Below, piece after piece: positions 9,245 to 18,688 of a stretch of DNA of 64,000 nt. The notes under the pieces are model-generated. The model had not been told where the DNA came from. It did not search any database and saw only the letters and a list, made by a program, of their open reading frames with translations. Location of the stretch: assembly GCF_003428625.2 (NCBI RefSeq), contig NZ_QVQT02000001.1:620001-684000 (forward strand). The letters are read 5' to 3'. This DNA is from Paracidobacterium acidisoli (GTDB lineage: Bacteria > Acidobacteriota > Terriglobia > Terriglobales > Acidobacteriaceae). A program made the position numbers and the translations under genes. Position 1 is the first letter of the stretch; every line of letters starts with the position of its first letter.

Positions 9245-10753
9245 TTACTTTTTGTGCTCTGCAATCTCCGGATCGGTCTCAGCGGCCGCAGGACGCTCCT
9301 GCTTCGCTGCCGTTTTCCCCGCCGGTTCTCCTTCGCCCGGCACTGCGGGCGGCGACGCGCACGGCAAAGTAAACAGGAAGGTTGCGCCCGCGCCCAGCTC
9401 GCTCTCCGCGCGGATCGCTCCGCCATGCGCCATCAGCACGTGCTTGACGATTGCCAGCCCCAGGCCGGTACCGCCCGACTCCCGCGAGCGCGCTTTATCC
9501 ACCCGGTAAAACCGCTCGAAGATGCGGTCGAGATGCTCCGACGGGATGCCGGGTCCAAAATCCTGCACATAAAACTCGACCGAGCCCTCCAGCAGACGCG
9601 CTCCAACCCGCACCCGGCCGCCGGCTCCGCCGTACTTCATAGCGTTTTCGATCAGGTTGCCGAAGACCTGGGTCATCGCGTCCACATCGGCCATCACCCA
9701 TTCCGTGGTGACGCTGCCCTCGACCAGCAGGACGCCGGAATCGACCACCATGCCGGCCAGCGACTCGATCGCATCCGAGACCAGCGCCGAGGCCCGCACG
9801 CGCTGCAGGCGCAGCTTGTATTCGCCGGATTCCACGCTGGCCAGGGCCAGCAGGTCCTCCGTCAGGCGGTTCATGCGCTTCGCGTTTTTCAGAATGATGG
9901 AGAGAAACTCCCGGGCATTCTCCGGCAGCTCCACAATGTCTTCGAGCAGCGTCTCCACGTATCCGGAGATCGAGGTGAGCGGCGTTCTCAGCTCATGCGA
10001 GACGTTGGCGATAAAATCGCGCCGCGTCTTTTCCACGCGATCCACTTCGGTCACATCGTGCAGCACGGCCACGGCGCCGCCGCCCGGCGTGGGGGCTGCG
10101 CTGACCTCGAAGATCCTGCCCGGCACCATCGAGGTGGCCCTGCCGCTGCATATCTCACGGCTCTTGAGCGCAGTCTGCACGCAGGTCAGCACATCGGGAT
10201 CGCGAATGATGTGCACCAGCGGACGCCCTTCGCGCACCGCGCCGGGAGCGAAGCGCTGCATCACGGTGTTGGACCAGCTCACATGTCCTGAGGCATTTAC
10301 GGCGACCACGGCCTCCTGCATGCTGTCGAGCAGAGCGGCCAGCTCGCGCTGTTTGCTCTCAAGCGCATGGAAGCTCTGTTCGAGGCGATCGGCCGTCGCG
10401 TCAAGCGCGTGCGCCGCCTCCGAGATCTCGTCCAGGTTTTCGTGCCGGTCGTCGACCGGAGCGATGCGGGCCGAAAAATCTCCGGCCGCGATCCGGCTGG
10501 CGAAGTCGGCGATCCGCTCCATGCGGCGCGAGAGCTGCTGCGCGAAGAAGGCGGCCAGCAGCGTCGCAATCACGACCGAAGCCAGCGAAACCAGCAGCAG
10601 ATAGCCGTGCGAGCCGGCCGTGACGCGCAGCAGGAACAAATCGAGGAGGACCGTGCCGATGCACAGTACCAGGACAAAGGAGAACAACAGCCTGAAGAAG
10701 AATCTGCCCGTCACATGCGTATCCTGGTCACCACGCGTGGGCTGGCCACGCAT
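9245..10753 (-). CDS. phoR: Phosphate regulon sensor histidine kinase PhoR
   Basis: 502 residues. Two N-terminal membrane segments lie close together (about residues 14-36 and 38-63) with almost no periplasmic loop, as in PhoR. Then come a HAMP linker, a PAS domain (about 125-225), the HisKA H-box FIANVSHELRTPL and the HATPase region with NLIENAMKYGG, DFGPGIP and GGTGLGLAIVKH. It phosphorylates PhoB under phosphate limitation and is thought to sense through Pst/PhoU. ATG 10753 is used; a GTG at 10714 just before the first membrane segment is an alternative. It sits between phoB and pstS on the same strand. Confidence 0.92.
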   Translation of the reverse strand: MRGQPTRGDQDTHVTGRFFFRLLFSFVLVLCIGTVLLDLFLLRVTAGSHGYLLLVSLASVVIATLLAAFFAQQLSRRMERIADFASRIAAGDFSARIAPVDDRHENLDEISEAAHALDATADRLEQSFHALESKQRELAALLDSMQEAVVAVNASGHVSWSNTVMQRFAPGAVREGRPLVHIIRDPDVLTCVQTALKSREICSGRATSMVPGRIFEVSAAPTPGGGAVAVLHDVTEVDRVEKTRRDFIANVSHELRTPLTSISGYVETLLEDIVELPENAREFLSIILKNAKRMNRLTEDLLALASVESGEYKLRLQRVRASALVSDAIESLAGMVVDSGVLLVEGSVTTEWVMADVDAMTQVFGNLIENAMKYGGAGGRVRVGARLLEGSVEFYVQDFGPGIPSEHLDRIFERFYRVDKARSRESGGTGLGLAIVKHVLMAHGGAIRAESELGAGATFLFTLPCASPPAVPGEGEPAGKTAAKQERPAAAETDPEIAEHKK

Positions 10754-10816
10754 TCCGGCCGCCGAAGGAACGGGACTTCCGCCGAAGTCCGTTCCACGTC
10801 TTTCGTTTGCTGCCGC

Positions 10817-11515
10817 TTACGCCGTCCGCGGAATCTCGAACCGGTAACCGGCGCCGCGCACCGTCTTCAGATAGCGCGGATTCTCCGGATCTGCCTCGAT
10901 TTTCTCACGGATGCGCCGTACATAAACGTCGACGGACCGGGGGGTTACGAAGCGTGCATCGCCCCAGACCGCATCCAGCAGGTGGTCGCGGCTGAAGACC
11001 CGGCCCGGGTGCCGCGCCAGGTAATCGAGCAGCCGGAATTCGGTCGCGGTGGTCGTGGTCAGGTCGCCGCGCACCCGCAGCTGCATGGCGCTGGCATCGA
11101 TCTCCACGTCTTCAAAGCTGATCAGCGACGGCGTGGAGGGCCGCTCGAAGCGGCGCAGGACCGCCTTGACGCGGGCCAGCAGCTCACGCGGCGCAAAGGG
11201 CTTGGTGATGTAATCGTCGGCGCCCAGCTCCAGCCCCAGCACCCGGTCGTTTTCGCCCGCGCGCGCGGTCACGAAGATGATCGGAATCGTGCTCAGCGCC
11301 GGATGATTGCGCAGCCTCCGGCAGACATCGAGGCCGTCGCCGCCGGGAACCATGATGTCCAGCAGGAACAGCGCAGGCGGCTGGCGCTCGGCATCGGCAA
11401 CGATGTTGGTAGGGGTGCCATAGATGCGGGCGGGAAATCCAGCCGCCTCCAGGTGATGCTGCATAAGGCGGGCTATATCCGCATCATCTTCAAGAACAAA
11501 TACCGTCTGGCTCAA
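10817..11515 (-). CDS. phoB: Phosphate regulon response regulator PhoB
   Basis: 232 residues of OmpR/PhoB type. The receiver has acidic pair EDD near the N-terminus, phospho-acceptor D in LFLLDIMVPGG and K in TKPFAPREL. The C-terminal winged helix has the GRVFSRDHLL and SVDVYVRRIREKI blocks and ends in KTVRGAGYRFE. The start is a TTG (codon for the residue before SQTVFVLEDD) with GAGG about 9 nt upstream; no ATG or GTG fits the conserved N-terminus. It is first in the minus-strand phoB-phoR-pst run, so it probably activates the adjacent pst promoter. Confidence 0.92.
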   Translation of the reverse strand: MSQTVFVLEDDADIARLMQHHLEAAGFPARIYGTPTNIVADAERQPPALFLLDIMVPGGDGLDVCRRLRNHPALSTIPIIFVTARAGENDRVLGLELGADDYITKPFAPRELLARVKAVLRRFERPSTPSLISFEDVEIDASAMQLRVRGDLTTTTATEFRLLDYLARHPGRVFSRDHLLDAVWGDARFVTPRSVDVYVRRIREKIEADPENPRYLKTVRGAGYRFEIPRTA

Positions 11516-11717
11516 CCGTCTTTTCCTCGTCCCACAGCCGGAGGGGATTCCGGCCCGGAGATTGCCTTAATGCCATCAGGCTACACCGGAAAGGCAAAGA
11601 GAATGCAAAAGCTGTGTAAATTCCGCAGGCCGGTACCGGTCTCACCGGTCCGGCTTTGGCGGTCTCCCGCAGCCGAAACCGGGACCGGCAAGACGGCTAA
11701 CACCTGAAGAATCCAGA

Positions 11718-11726
11718 TGCTATACT
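11718..11726 (+). promoter_or_regulatory. Extended -10 promoter element before the receiver gene
   Basis: TGC followed by TATACT matches the extended -10 pattern TGnTATAAT. No good -35 lies 17 bp upstream, which is tolerated for extended -10 promoters. It would start a transcript of the 11799 gene with a leader of about 65 nt. The 283-bp spacer 11516-11798 separates this gene from the divergent phoB and also holds overlapping CCGG-rich inverted repeats around 11631-11655. Confidence 0.4.
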
Positions 11727-11798
11727 TCGTCCATCTTCGCTGCACGGCTTGCGGGGCGGTAGGTTCAGATCACACAGCTGAACGGGTAGCTGGTTCTC

Positions 11799-12200
11799 GT
11801 GTCCACGGATTTGACGATACTCTGCATCGATGATGAGGCCCTTGGCCTCCAGATCCGCAAGGCGGTGCTGGAGCGCGCCGGTTATCGGGTTCTGACGGCG
11901 CTCGACGGCCAGTCGGGCATCTCTCTTTTTCTGGATCAGGCCATCGATGCGGTCATCCTCGACTTCTATATGCCGGGGATGGACGGCGGTAAAGTCGCCG
12001 CGATCATGCGCAGCGAGCGGCCGCAGATTCCCATCATGCTGCTTTCGGCCTATATCAACCTGCCCTCCGATACCACGGCGCTGGCAGATCTGACGCTGCT
12101 CAAGGGGGGAGAGCCCTCCGATTTTCTGGCCCGTGTGGGACAGATGCTGACAGCCAGCCAGGCGCGCGTCGACAGGGGGGCCCTCGGTGAACCTGCATGA
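11799..12200 (+). CDS. Stand-alone receiver (CheY-like) response regulator
   Basis: 133 residues, a receiver domain only. The acidic pair is in LCIDDEA, the phospho-acceptor D is in [12 protein letters not shown], the Ser/Thr position is in LLSAYI and the Lys is in LLKGGEP. There is no DNA-binding or enzymatic output, so it probably acts by protein contact or in a phosphorelay. The start is GTG at 11799. Its end overlaps the start of the downstream kinase gene by 14 nt, so the pair is almost certainly co-translated and cognate. The output of the system is not visible in this window. Confidence 0.85.
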   Translation: MSTDLTILCIDDEALGLQIRKAVLERAGYRVLTALDGQSGISLFLDQAIDAVILDFYMPGMDGGKVAAIMRSERPQIPIMLLSAYINLPSDTTALADLTLLKGGEPSDFLARVGQMLTASQARVDRGALGEPA

Positions 12201-13977
12201 GTTCCGCCGCATTCTCCGCGAGACTCTCTTTGTTCCGATTCTGACCCTTCTGCTCCTGGCCGGATTTGTCCTCGGACAGATCTGGAACACGGACAAAGCG
12301 CAGATGTGGCTCGACCACAGCGACGACATCACCGACCAGATACAAACGCTGTCCGTCCTGGTCGTCGACCAGGAGACCGGCCTGCGCGGCTTCCAGCTGA
12401 CCAACGATCCGGTGATGCTCACGCCGTACCATGCCGCGGCACCGCAGATCGAATCGGCCTTCAGCAGCCTCGATCGCCTGATCGGCAGCGATGCGGAGCA
12501 GCGCGCGGCCCTCGTTCAGGTACACGATCGGTACAGTCTGTGGCTGGGCTTTGCCGAGCCGATCCTCGCCGGTAAAGCGGGCGCCGCCAACGACCACGAT
12601 CTGAACCTGCGCGGCAAGCAGCTGATGGACCACCTCCGCTCCGGCCTGAACGACATGCGGATGATCCAGGAGCACCAGCGGCGCAGACGGTCGGCCCTGG
12701 TGCACCGCCGCGAGCACGAAGAGTTCCTGGCCATTCTTATCTCCGCCATCCTCGTCGGCGTGTTCCTCGGCTTCTTCACGCGCGGCCGCATCCGCAATAT
12801 GTCGCGCAGCTACAACCGCGCGCTCGAAGAGGCCGACCAGCGGACCGAAGAGGCCGCCGAAAGCCGGCAGTGGTTCCGGACCACGCTCGAATCCATCGGC
12901 GATGCCGTCATCGCCTGCGATATCGAAGGCCGCGTGAACTTCATGAACGCCATCGCCGAGACCCTGACCGGATGGGATGTGGATGACGCTCAGGGAGAGC
13001 CGCTTCACGAGGTCTTTTACATCATCAATGAGACCACCCGTGAGCGCTGCGAAAATCCCGTCGAAAAGGTGCTGCGCCTGCGCACCGTGGTGGGCCTCGC
13101 CAACCACACGGCGCTCATCTCCAGAGACGGCGCTGAATACGTGATCGACGACAGCGCCGCTCCCATTCTCGATGCCGATGGCCGCCTGACGGGCATCGTA
13201 CTGGTCTTTCGCGATGTCACCGAAGCGCGCCGCTCGGAAGCCGCGCTCATCGCCTCGGAAAAGCTGGCCGTGGCCGGACGCCTGGCCGCCAGCATCGCGC
13301 ATGAGATTCACAATCCGCTCGACTCGGTCGCCAACCTGCACTTCCTGCTCTCCGGCGAGTCCGACGCCGCAAAGCGCGCCGAGTACCTGAAGCTCGCGCA
13401 GCAGGAGGTCTCCCGCACCATGCAGATCAGCCGCACCATGCTGAGCCTGTATCGCGAGCCGAACGCGCCCGTTCAGGTCGACCTCAGCGACCTCATCGAC
13501 GGCGTGCTGCTGCTGCTCGACCGCAGGCTGAAACAACTGGGCATCACGGTGGAAAAGAGCACCTTCGCCTCGCTCCATGTCGAGGGCTTCCCGGCCGAGC
13601 TGCGCCAGGTCTTCACCAACATCATCCTCAATGCCGCCGAGGCCGCGGGCCACGACGGGCGCATTCACATTCACATGGAAGAGGCGCCGGCTGAAGAGCT
13701 GCACGGCGCCGGAGCCATCGTCGAAGTCACCGACAGCGGTCCGGGAATTTCAGAGAGCGCGAGCCAGAAGCTCTTCCAGCCCTTCTACACCACCAAGGGA
13801 GAAGACGGAACCGGCCTCGGCCTCTGGGTCAGCATGGGCATCGTGCAGAAGCATGGCGGCGCCATCCGCATCGGCAACGGCTCCGTCAATGGCCTGCAGG
13901 GCGCAAGCATCCGCGTCTATCTGCCGTCGCGCACCATGGCCAGCGCCGCGACCCGCTCCACGCCCCAGCTCCTCTGA
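12187..13977 (+). CDS. CHASE3-PAS sensor histidine kinase
   Basis: 596 residues from a GTG start inside the end of the receiver gene. Order: membrane segment (about 12-32), extracytoplasmic CHASE3 domain (about 35-175, with the [12 protein letters not shown] signature), second membrane segment (about 182-200), a coiled linker, a PAS domain (about 225-345), HisKA with the H-box [12 protein letters not shown], and HATPase with [18 protein letters not shown] and GTGLGLW. The family autophosphorylates the H-box His and passes phosphate to a receiver, here presumably the overlapping upstream one. The ligand of CHASE3 is not predictable. Confidence 0.88.
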   Translation: MNLHEFRRILRETLFVPILTLLLLAGFVLGQIWNTDKAQMWLDHSDDITDQIQTLSVLVVDQETGLRGFQLTNDPVMLTPYHAAAPQIESAFSSLDRLIGSDAEQRAALVQVHDRYSLWLGFAEPILAGKAGAANDHDLNLRGKQLMDHLRSGLNDMRMIQEHQRRRRSALVHRREHEEFLAILISAILVGVFLGFFTRGRIRNMSRSYNRALEEADQRTEEAAESRQWFRTTLESIGDAVIACDIEGRVNFMNAIAETLTGWDVDDAQGEPLHEVFYIINETTRERCENPVEKVLRLRTVVGLANHTALISRDGAEYVIDDSAAPILDADGRLTGIVLVFRDVTEARRSEAALIASEKLAVAGRLAASIAHEIHNPLDSVANLHFLLSGESDAAKRAEYLKLAQQEVSRTMQISRTMLSLYREPNAPVQVDLSDLIDGVLLLLDRRLKQLGITVEKSTFASLHVEGFPAELRQVFTNIILNAAEAAGHDGRIHIHMEEAPAEELHGAGAIVEVTDSGPGISESASQKLFQPFYTTKGEDGTGLGLWVSMGIVQKHGGAIRIGNGSVNGLQGASIRVYLPSRTMASAATRSTPQLL

Positions 13978-13990
13978 AGATCCGGCATAC

Positions 13991-14011
13991 GCGCAGGCTC
14001 AGCCTCTGCGC
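13991..14011. terminator. Possible shared hairpin between convergent genes
   Basis: GCGCAGGCT and AGCCTCTGCGC form an imperfect 9-10 bp stem with a one-base loop at the convergent ends of the kinase and the phosphorylase. It overlaps the last codons of the phosphorylase and lacks a clear T run, so termination is only a possibility. Confidence 0.25.
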
Positions 14012-16656
14012 ATGTTGCTCGATGTGCCTCCGGCCGCCGGAATATAGCACTTCTGCGTGTAGTCCATCACCATGCGGTCGGCGTTGAAGCGCCAGCCCAG
14101 CGTGCGGATGGTCCGCTTCATGCGTTTGATCCAGCCGCGCGGCAGGCCGTCCGCGTCGCGCTGGTAGTACAGCGGAATCACCTCTTCGCGCAGCACGCGA
14201 TACAGATCGTCGCTGTCGCGGCTGTCGTGCACATCCATGTTGAGGTGCGTGCGCCCGGTGCCGATGGCGAATCCGTTCAGCCCGTCGTAGGCCTCGGCCC
14301 ACCAGCCGTCGAGCACCGAGAGGTTCAGCCCGCCGTTCAGCACCACCTTCTGGCCCGACGTGCCCGAAGCCTCCAGCGGACGCCGCGGATTATTCAGCCA
14401 CACGTCCACGCCCTGCACGAAGCGGCGGCCCACGTTGATGTCGTAGTCTTCGACGAAGACGAAGCGGTCCGCGAACTGGCTGTCGTGCATCAGCTGCGCC
14501 ACCTGCTGCAGCACACGCTTGCCCGGCTCGTCCTGTGGATGCGCCTTGCCGGCAAAGACGAACTGCACCGGACGCTTGGGATCGTTCACCATCGTCGCCA
14601 GCCGCTCGATGTCGGAGAGGATCAGGTTGGCGCGCTTGTAGGTTGCGAAGCGGCGCGCAAAGCCGATCGTCAGCGCATCGGGGCTCAGCACGCGGCCCAG
14701 CCGCAGCACCGCGTCGCGGGCCTCGCCGCGCCGCTCGGCCTGTTCCATCGCGCGCTGCCGCACGAACTCCAGCATCTGCGCCTTCAGCGCGAAGTGCGTC
14801 TCCCACAGCTCGCCGTCGTCGACGTCTTCAATGCCCTCCCATGTGCGGGCCTCGCCGCTGTGCGCCTGCCAGTTCGCGCCCAGATGCCGCTCGTACAGCC
14901 GCGCCATCTGCGGAGCCAGCCACGTCGGCACGTGCACGCCGTTGGTCACGTGGCCGATCGGCACCTCGTCTTCCGGTTTGCCGGGATACAGCACCGTCCA
15001 CATCTCGCGCGAGACCTCGCCGTGCAGCGCGGAGACGGCATTGGCGCGGCGCGAGAGCTTCAGCCCCAGCACCGTCATGCAGAACTCTTCTGAGTGGTTC
15101 GACGGATTCTCGCGTCCCAGAGCCATCAGCTGATCGTGCGAAAGTCCGAGCGATTCGCGCAGCGGCCCCAGATGCTCCTCGATCAGATCCGGATGGAAGC
15201 GGTCGTGCCCTGCCGGAACCGGCGTGTGCGTGGTAAACACCGCCTCGCGCGCGATGTGCGGAGCCGTCGCCTGAAAGTTGGTTCCCTCTTCGCGCATTCG
15301 CGTCAGAATCGCCTCGAGCAGAACAAAGCCGCTGTGCCCCTCATTCAGGTGCAGCACGCCGGGCGATACGCCCATCGCCTTCAGCGCGCGGAAGCCGCCG
15401 ATCCCGAGCAGCAGCTCCTGGCGAATACGCACCCGCCGGTCGCCGCCGTAGAGACGCGAGGTCAGCTCGCGGTCTTCCGGAGCGTTGCCCTCCACATTCG
15501 AATCGAGCAGCAGCAGCACGATGCGGCCCACCTTCAGCCGCCACACGCGGGCGCGAATGGGATTGCGGCGCGTCTCGATCTGGACCGTCACCACTTCGCC
15601 GTTCGTGCCGATCGCCGGCTCGATGGCAAGCTGGCTGGTGTCGGTCTCGATATAGTCCTCGTGCTGCCAGCCGGTCTTGTCCAGCCACTGCCGGAAGTAG
15701 CCCTGGCCGTAAAACAGGCCGATGGCGATCAGCGGAATATCGAGATCGGAGGCGCTCTTGATGTGATCGCCCGCCAGCACGCCGAGGCCGCCTGAGTAAA
15801 CCGGCAGCGATTCGTGAATGCCGAACTCGGCCGAGAAGTACGCGACCGGATGCGCGCGCAGCACGCCCGCATGTGTCGCGCCCCAGCTGCGGTCGGCCTT
15901 CAGATACTCGCGCTTGCGCCGGTAGGCATAATTGATGCGGCTGTGCAGCACCAGCTCATTGGCGCGCTGCTCGATCGTCGCCAGCGGCATCTCGTTCAGC
16001 AGCGCAATGGGGTTGTGATTCAGCTCGCGCCAGCGCGTCGGATTCAGATCGAGAAAGAGCGATGCCGTCTCGTTGTCCCAGCTCCACCACAGATTGCGGG
16101 CCAGCGACCAGAGGCGCTCCTGCACCGGAGCGATGAAGCGGTCAAGCGTCCGCGCCTCGCTCACCACCGCCGCCACCTGTCCGGCGGCCTCGGCCAGCCT
16201 GCGCACCTCGTCGTCGCGGAAGCTGCGCGCCTCGATGGTCTGCACCACCAGCACGCCCTGCAGCACGCCGCGGTCGATCAGCGGCACGCCCAGAAAGGAG
16301 CGGTAGTCGTCTTCACCCGACTGCTCGAAGTATTTGAAGCGCGGATGCGTCCGCGCCTCCTCGGCTGCCACCGGACGAACCTGCTCGGCGACCAGGCCGG
16401 CCAGACCTTCGCTGAGCAGCATGCGCAGCGTGCCGATACAGGAGGCGCGCAGGCCGACCGTCGCCGCCAGCACCATGTTGGCCCGGTCCGGCTCCAGCAG
16501 ATAAATCGAGCACACATCGGTCTGAAAGCGGCGGGCGATCAGCTTCACCACCTGCATCAGCGTCTCCGCCGGCTTGCCGCTGTCTTCCATTAACTGGCCG
16601 ACTTCTTCCGATGTCAGCACTGGGTTCACCTCGATCGAGTCGGTGGATTGAGACAT
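13999..16656 (-). CDS. glgP: Alpha-glucan (glycogen) phosphorylase with N-terminal GAF domain
   Basis: 885 residues. It releases glucose-1-phosphate from glycogen or maltodextrin. Residues about 25-165 form a GAF domain of the PtsP type (TDVCSIYLLEPD, SFLGVPLIDRGVLQGVLVVQ). The rest is the short bacterial alpha-glucan phosphorylase family: FSAEFGIHESLPVYSGGLG, HLNEGHSGF, HVTNGVH, RFATYKRANL and the cofactor site EASGTSGQK, where K770 would hold pyridoxal phosphate. I chose ATG 16656 (GGAG about 9 nt upstream) over a 46-codon low-complexity extension that opens at 16794. The GAF fusion suggests control of glycogen breakdown by a small ligand; which ligand is unknown. Confidence 0.9.
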   Translation of the reverse strand: MSQSTDSIEVNPVLTSEEVGQLMEDSGKPAETLMQVVKLIARRFQTDVCSIYLLEPDRANMVLAATVGLRASCIGTLRMLLSEGLAGLVAEQVRPVAAEEARTHPRFKYFEQSGEDDYRSFLGVPLIDRGVLQGVLVVQTIEARSFRDDEVRRLAEAAGQVAAVVSEARTLDRFIAPVQERLWSLARNLWWSWDNETASLFLDLNPTRWRELNHNPIALLNEMPLATIEQRANELVLHSRINYAYRRKREYLKADRSWGATHAGVLRAHPVAYFSAEFGIHESLPVYSGGLGVLAGDHIKSASDLDIPLIAIGLFYGQGYFRQWLDKTGWQHEDYIETDTSQLAIEPAIGTNGEVVTVQIETRRNPIRARVWRLKVGRIVLLLLDSNVEGNAPEDRELTSRLYGGDRRVRIRQELLLGIGGFRALKAMGVSPGVLHLNEGHSGFVLLEAILTRMREEGTNFQATAPHIAREAVFTTHTPVPAGHDRFHPDLIEEHLGPLRESLGLSHDQLMALGRENPSNHSEEFCMTVLGLKLSRRANAVSALHGEVSREMWTVLYPGKPEDEVPIGHVTNGVHVPTWLAPQMARLYERHLGANWQAHSGEARTWEGIEDVDDGELWETHFALKAQMLEFVRQRAMEQAERRGEARDAVLRLGRVLSPDALTIGFARRFATYKRANLILSDIERLATMVNDPKRPVQFVFAGKAHPQDEPGKRVLQQVAQLMHDSQFADRFVFVEDYDINVGRRFVQGVDVWLNNPRRPLEASGTSGQKVVLNGGLNLSVLDGWWAEAYDGLNGFAIGTGRTHLNMDVHDSRDSDDLYRVLREEVIPLYYQRDADGLPRGWIKRMKRTIRTLGWRFNADRMVMDYTQKCYIPAAGGTSSNMRRG

Positions 16657-16887
16657 AGAGTATGCTCCGTCCCGGCGCGCCGGCGCTTCTGCCGGAGCGG
16701 TTGATGCAGCCTGAAGGTTCGCCTCCCCATCAGGTCCTTGCGGGCACAGGGGTACTGCAAACGTGCCGTGTTTCAGGCGCCGGGGGAGGAGCACAGATCA
16801 AAGTTCGTCCAGTCTATAACGGTTCCGTTGCAATCGATGATGCAAATCGGGAGGAAGCAGGCATATTGCAGCCGCCCCGGCACGCAG

Positions 16888-17817
16888 CTAAGCCGAGGGC
16901 GGACGAAACTCCAGACCGGCCTGCCGCGCCGACTGTTCAGTGGCCTGCAGGTCAACCTGGTCAAGAGAGATACGCTGCTGGCGTCCGGCCGCCGCTTCAT
17001 CGAGCACGATCAGCGTCGTCGGCGTCAGCGCGTAATTACGAATTTCCTGGGTATGTCCGTCGCGAAAGACGACCGTCAGCGTCGGCTCGGCTATGGGAGC
17101 CGGCTGGCTGGTCTGAGACAAACGCTCCTGAGGCGCGTACTCCGGAGGGGGCGCGTAATCCTGCCGGGCATCGCTCTCCTCATACGGCTGATTGCTGTAT
17201 CCTTCGGGCGCTTCGGCAGAACCGTTCTGATCGGGAGCCGCCTCTGCGGACGCGGAGCCGGAGTCGTCATACTCCTGGTCGCCGTATCCCATGAAGTCCG
17301 GATAACCCACCTCCCACGGAACCAGCCCGACCGCGCCGCCGTATCCATAGCCCCGGTACGGGCTGCGATACCGGTAGCGGTGATCGCCGCGCGCGTGTCC
17401 GTCTCCGTATCCGTTTCCGTTATGGAAGCCGTTTGCCGTGCGGGACCACGCAGCTCCGCTCGCAGGCCTGCTGCGTCCGAAATATGGAGTCGTAAAGGCA
17501 TTCAGCCGCTGCGAGGTGAGGCCGGGCTGTCCCCAGGAAGATGCGCTGCGGTTCACAGGAAATGATCCGGAGAATGACCTGGAAAATGATCCGGGCGGGA
17601 GAAAGGCGCGAGGCGCTGTTGAAAATCCGCCGCTGTTCAGAGGACGACCGGCGAAACCGCCTCCCGCGGGGTGCCCGGCAAAGCCGCCGCCCACCGCATG
17701 TCCTCCGCCTCCGCCATGACTGCCGGAACCACCAGCGCCGCGCTGCGCCATAGCGCCGGGCACAGAGATCAGCATGGCAACCGCACACACCAGCGAGGCT
17801 CGGATGAGAAACCTCAT
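16888..17817 (-). CDS. Secreted Gly/Ser/Tyr-rich protein of unknown function
   Basis: 309 residues from ATG 17817. A TTG at 17823 is two codons earlier and has better spacing from GAGGAG, so the start is uncertain. A Sec signal peptide (about residues 1-25, ending GAMAQR) precedes a Gly/Phe-rich region with repeated GGGFAG-type pieces, a tyrosine/glycine middle (GYGYGGA) and an acidic Pro/Gln section. A compact end domain (last 70 residues, VVFRDGHTQEIRNYAL then ISLDQVDLQAT) looks folded. I do not recognise a characterised family. Low-complexity secreted proteins with a small C-terminal domain recur in acidobacterial genomes (general knowledge). No enzymatic motif is visible. Confidence 0.75.
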   Translation of the reverse strand: MRFLIRASLVCAVAMLISVPGAMAQRGAGGSGSHGGGGGHAVGGGFAGHPAGGGFAGRPLNSGGFSTAPRAFLPPGSFSRSFSGSFPVNRSASSWGQPGLTSQRLNAFTTPYFGRSRPASGAAWSRTANGFHNGNGYGDGHARGDHRYRYRSPYRGYGYGGAVGLVPWEVGYPDFMGYGDQEYDDSGSASAEAAPDQNGSAEAPEGYSNQPYEESDARQDYAPPPEYAPQERLSQTSQPAPIAEPTLTVVFRDGHTQEIRNYALTPTTLIVLDEAAAGRQQRISLDQVDLQATEQSARQAGLEFRPPSA

Positions 17818-17965
17818 ATGCAAAGTCTACTCCTCTGCTCCGAAGCGCTGCTCCGAAACCGCATGGAGAATTCTTCCCTGCGCTCCGGGCATACCTGCCC
17901 TGTCTACAGAACGCAGCCGCACCGGTCCGCGCTCGGAAAACCCTCGGACGCGGTGGATTGCCGGG

Positions 17966-17998
17966 CCGATTCATTACACTCCCCGATTCATTACACTC
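17966..17998 (+). repeat. Tandem 16-bp repeat containing two -10-like boxes
   Basis: The same 16 bases (CCGATTCATTACACTC) occur at 17966-17981 and 17983-17998, period 17 bp, directly before the acetyltransferase start at 18005. Each copy contains TACACT, a plausible -10 hexamer. If the second is used, the transcript would start at or next to the ATG (leaderless). Confidence 0.6.
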
Positions 17999-18004
17999 TC
18001 TGAG

Positions 18005-18613
18005 ATGCCCGATCGCCCTCTGATGTCCGTTGCGCCCGTCACCCTCGAAGGCAGTCTGGTGCGGCTCGAGCCGCTCCGCATCGAGCACCTGCCGGCTCTG
18101 GCCGCCATCGCCTTCCATCCCGAGATCTGGCGCTGGATGCCGCTTCACGTCGAAACCGAAGACGATCTGCGCCGGTGGATCGAAAAGGCACTCGCGGACG
18201 CGAACGCCGGCAGAGCCATGCCCTGGATCACGTGGAGCAAACGCCACAACCGTTATGTCGGCTCTACGCGCTTCATGGACATCGACCGGGCCAACCGCAT
18301 CCTCGAGCTGGGCAGCACCTGGATCGATCCCGAGGTGCAGCGCACCGGCATCAATGCCGAAGCGAAGTACCTGCAGATGACATATGCCTTCGAGGTAATG
18401 GGCGCGATGCGCGTCGGCCTCAAAACCCATCACCTCAATCTGCAGTCGCAGAACGCCATGCGCGCGATGGGCGCAACGTACGAGGGCACGCTGCGCAACA
18501 GCGTCATTCAGCCCGATGGAAGTATCCGCCACAGCGTCTGGTTCAGCGTTATCAGTGAAGAGTGGCCACAGGTAAAGGCCGCGATGGAAGGCCGCCTCGC
18601 ACGTCACGCATAA
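18005..18613 (+). CDS. GNAT-family N-acetyltransferase (RimJ/RimL type)
   Basis: 202 residues from ATG 18005. The fold of the RimJ/RimL branch is visible: VRLEPLRIEHLPAL at the start, a GSTRFMDID strand, the acetyl-CoA region around GSTWIDPEVQRTGINAEAK (a variant of the Q/RxxGxG/A loop) and NLQSQNAMRAMGATYEG at the end. Such enzymes acetylate the amino group of a protein N-terminus, an amino acid or an antibiotic; the substrate is not predictable here. Only about 6 nt separate a -10-like box from the ATG. It ends before a strong bidirectional terminator shared with the convergent permease gene. Confidence 0.85.
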   Translation: MPDRPLMSVAPVTLEGSLVRLEPLRIEHLPALAAIAFHPEIWRWMPLHVETEDDLRRWIEKALADANAGRAMPWITWSKRHNRYVGSTRFMDIDRANRILELGSTWIDPEVQRTGINAEAKYLQMTYAFEVMGAMRVGLKTHHLNLQSQNAMRAMGATYEGTLRNSVIQPDGSIRHSVWFSVISEEWPQVKAAMEGRLARHA

Positions 18614-18645
18614 AAGCCACGCGCATCAATGACACGAATGAACGC

Positions 18646-18673
18646 AAAGGCCCTCCCGCGGGAGGGCCTTTTT
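18646..18673. terminator. Bidirectional rho-independent terminator
   Basis: AAAGGCCCTCCCGC followed by GCGGGAGGGCCTTT is a perfect palindromic stem ending in a T run on the plus strand and A-rich on the other side. It lies between the convergent acetyltransferase and permease genes and can serve both. Confidence 0.85.
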
Positions 18674-18688
18674 CCATCAGCGCAGACG

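Noticed and set aside
16657-16794. N-terminal extension of the phosphorylase
   Set aside because: Low-complexity Ala/Pro-rich codons before a good ATG with a ribosome site and before the GAF domain.
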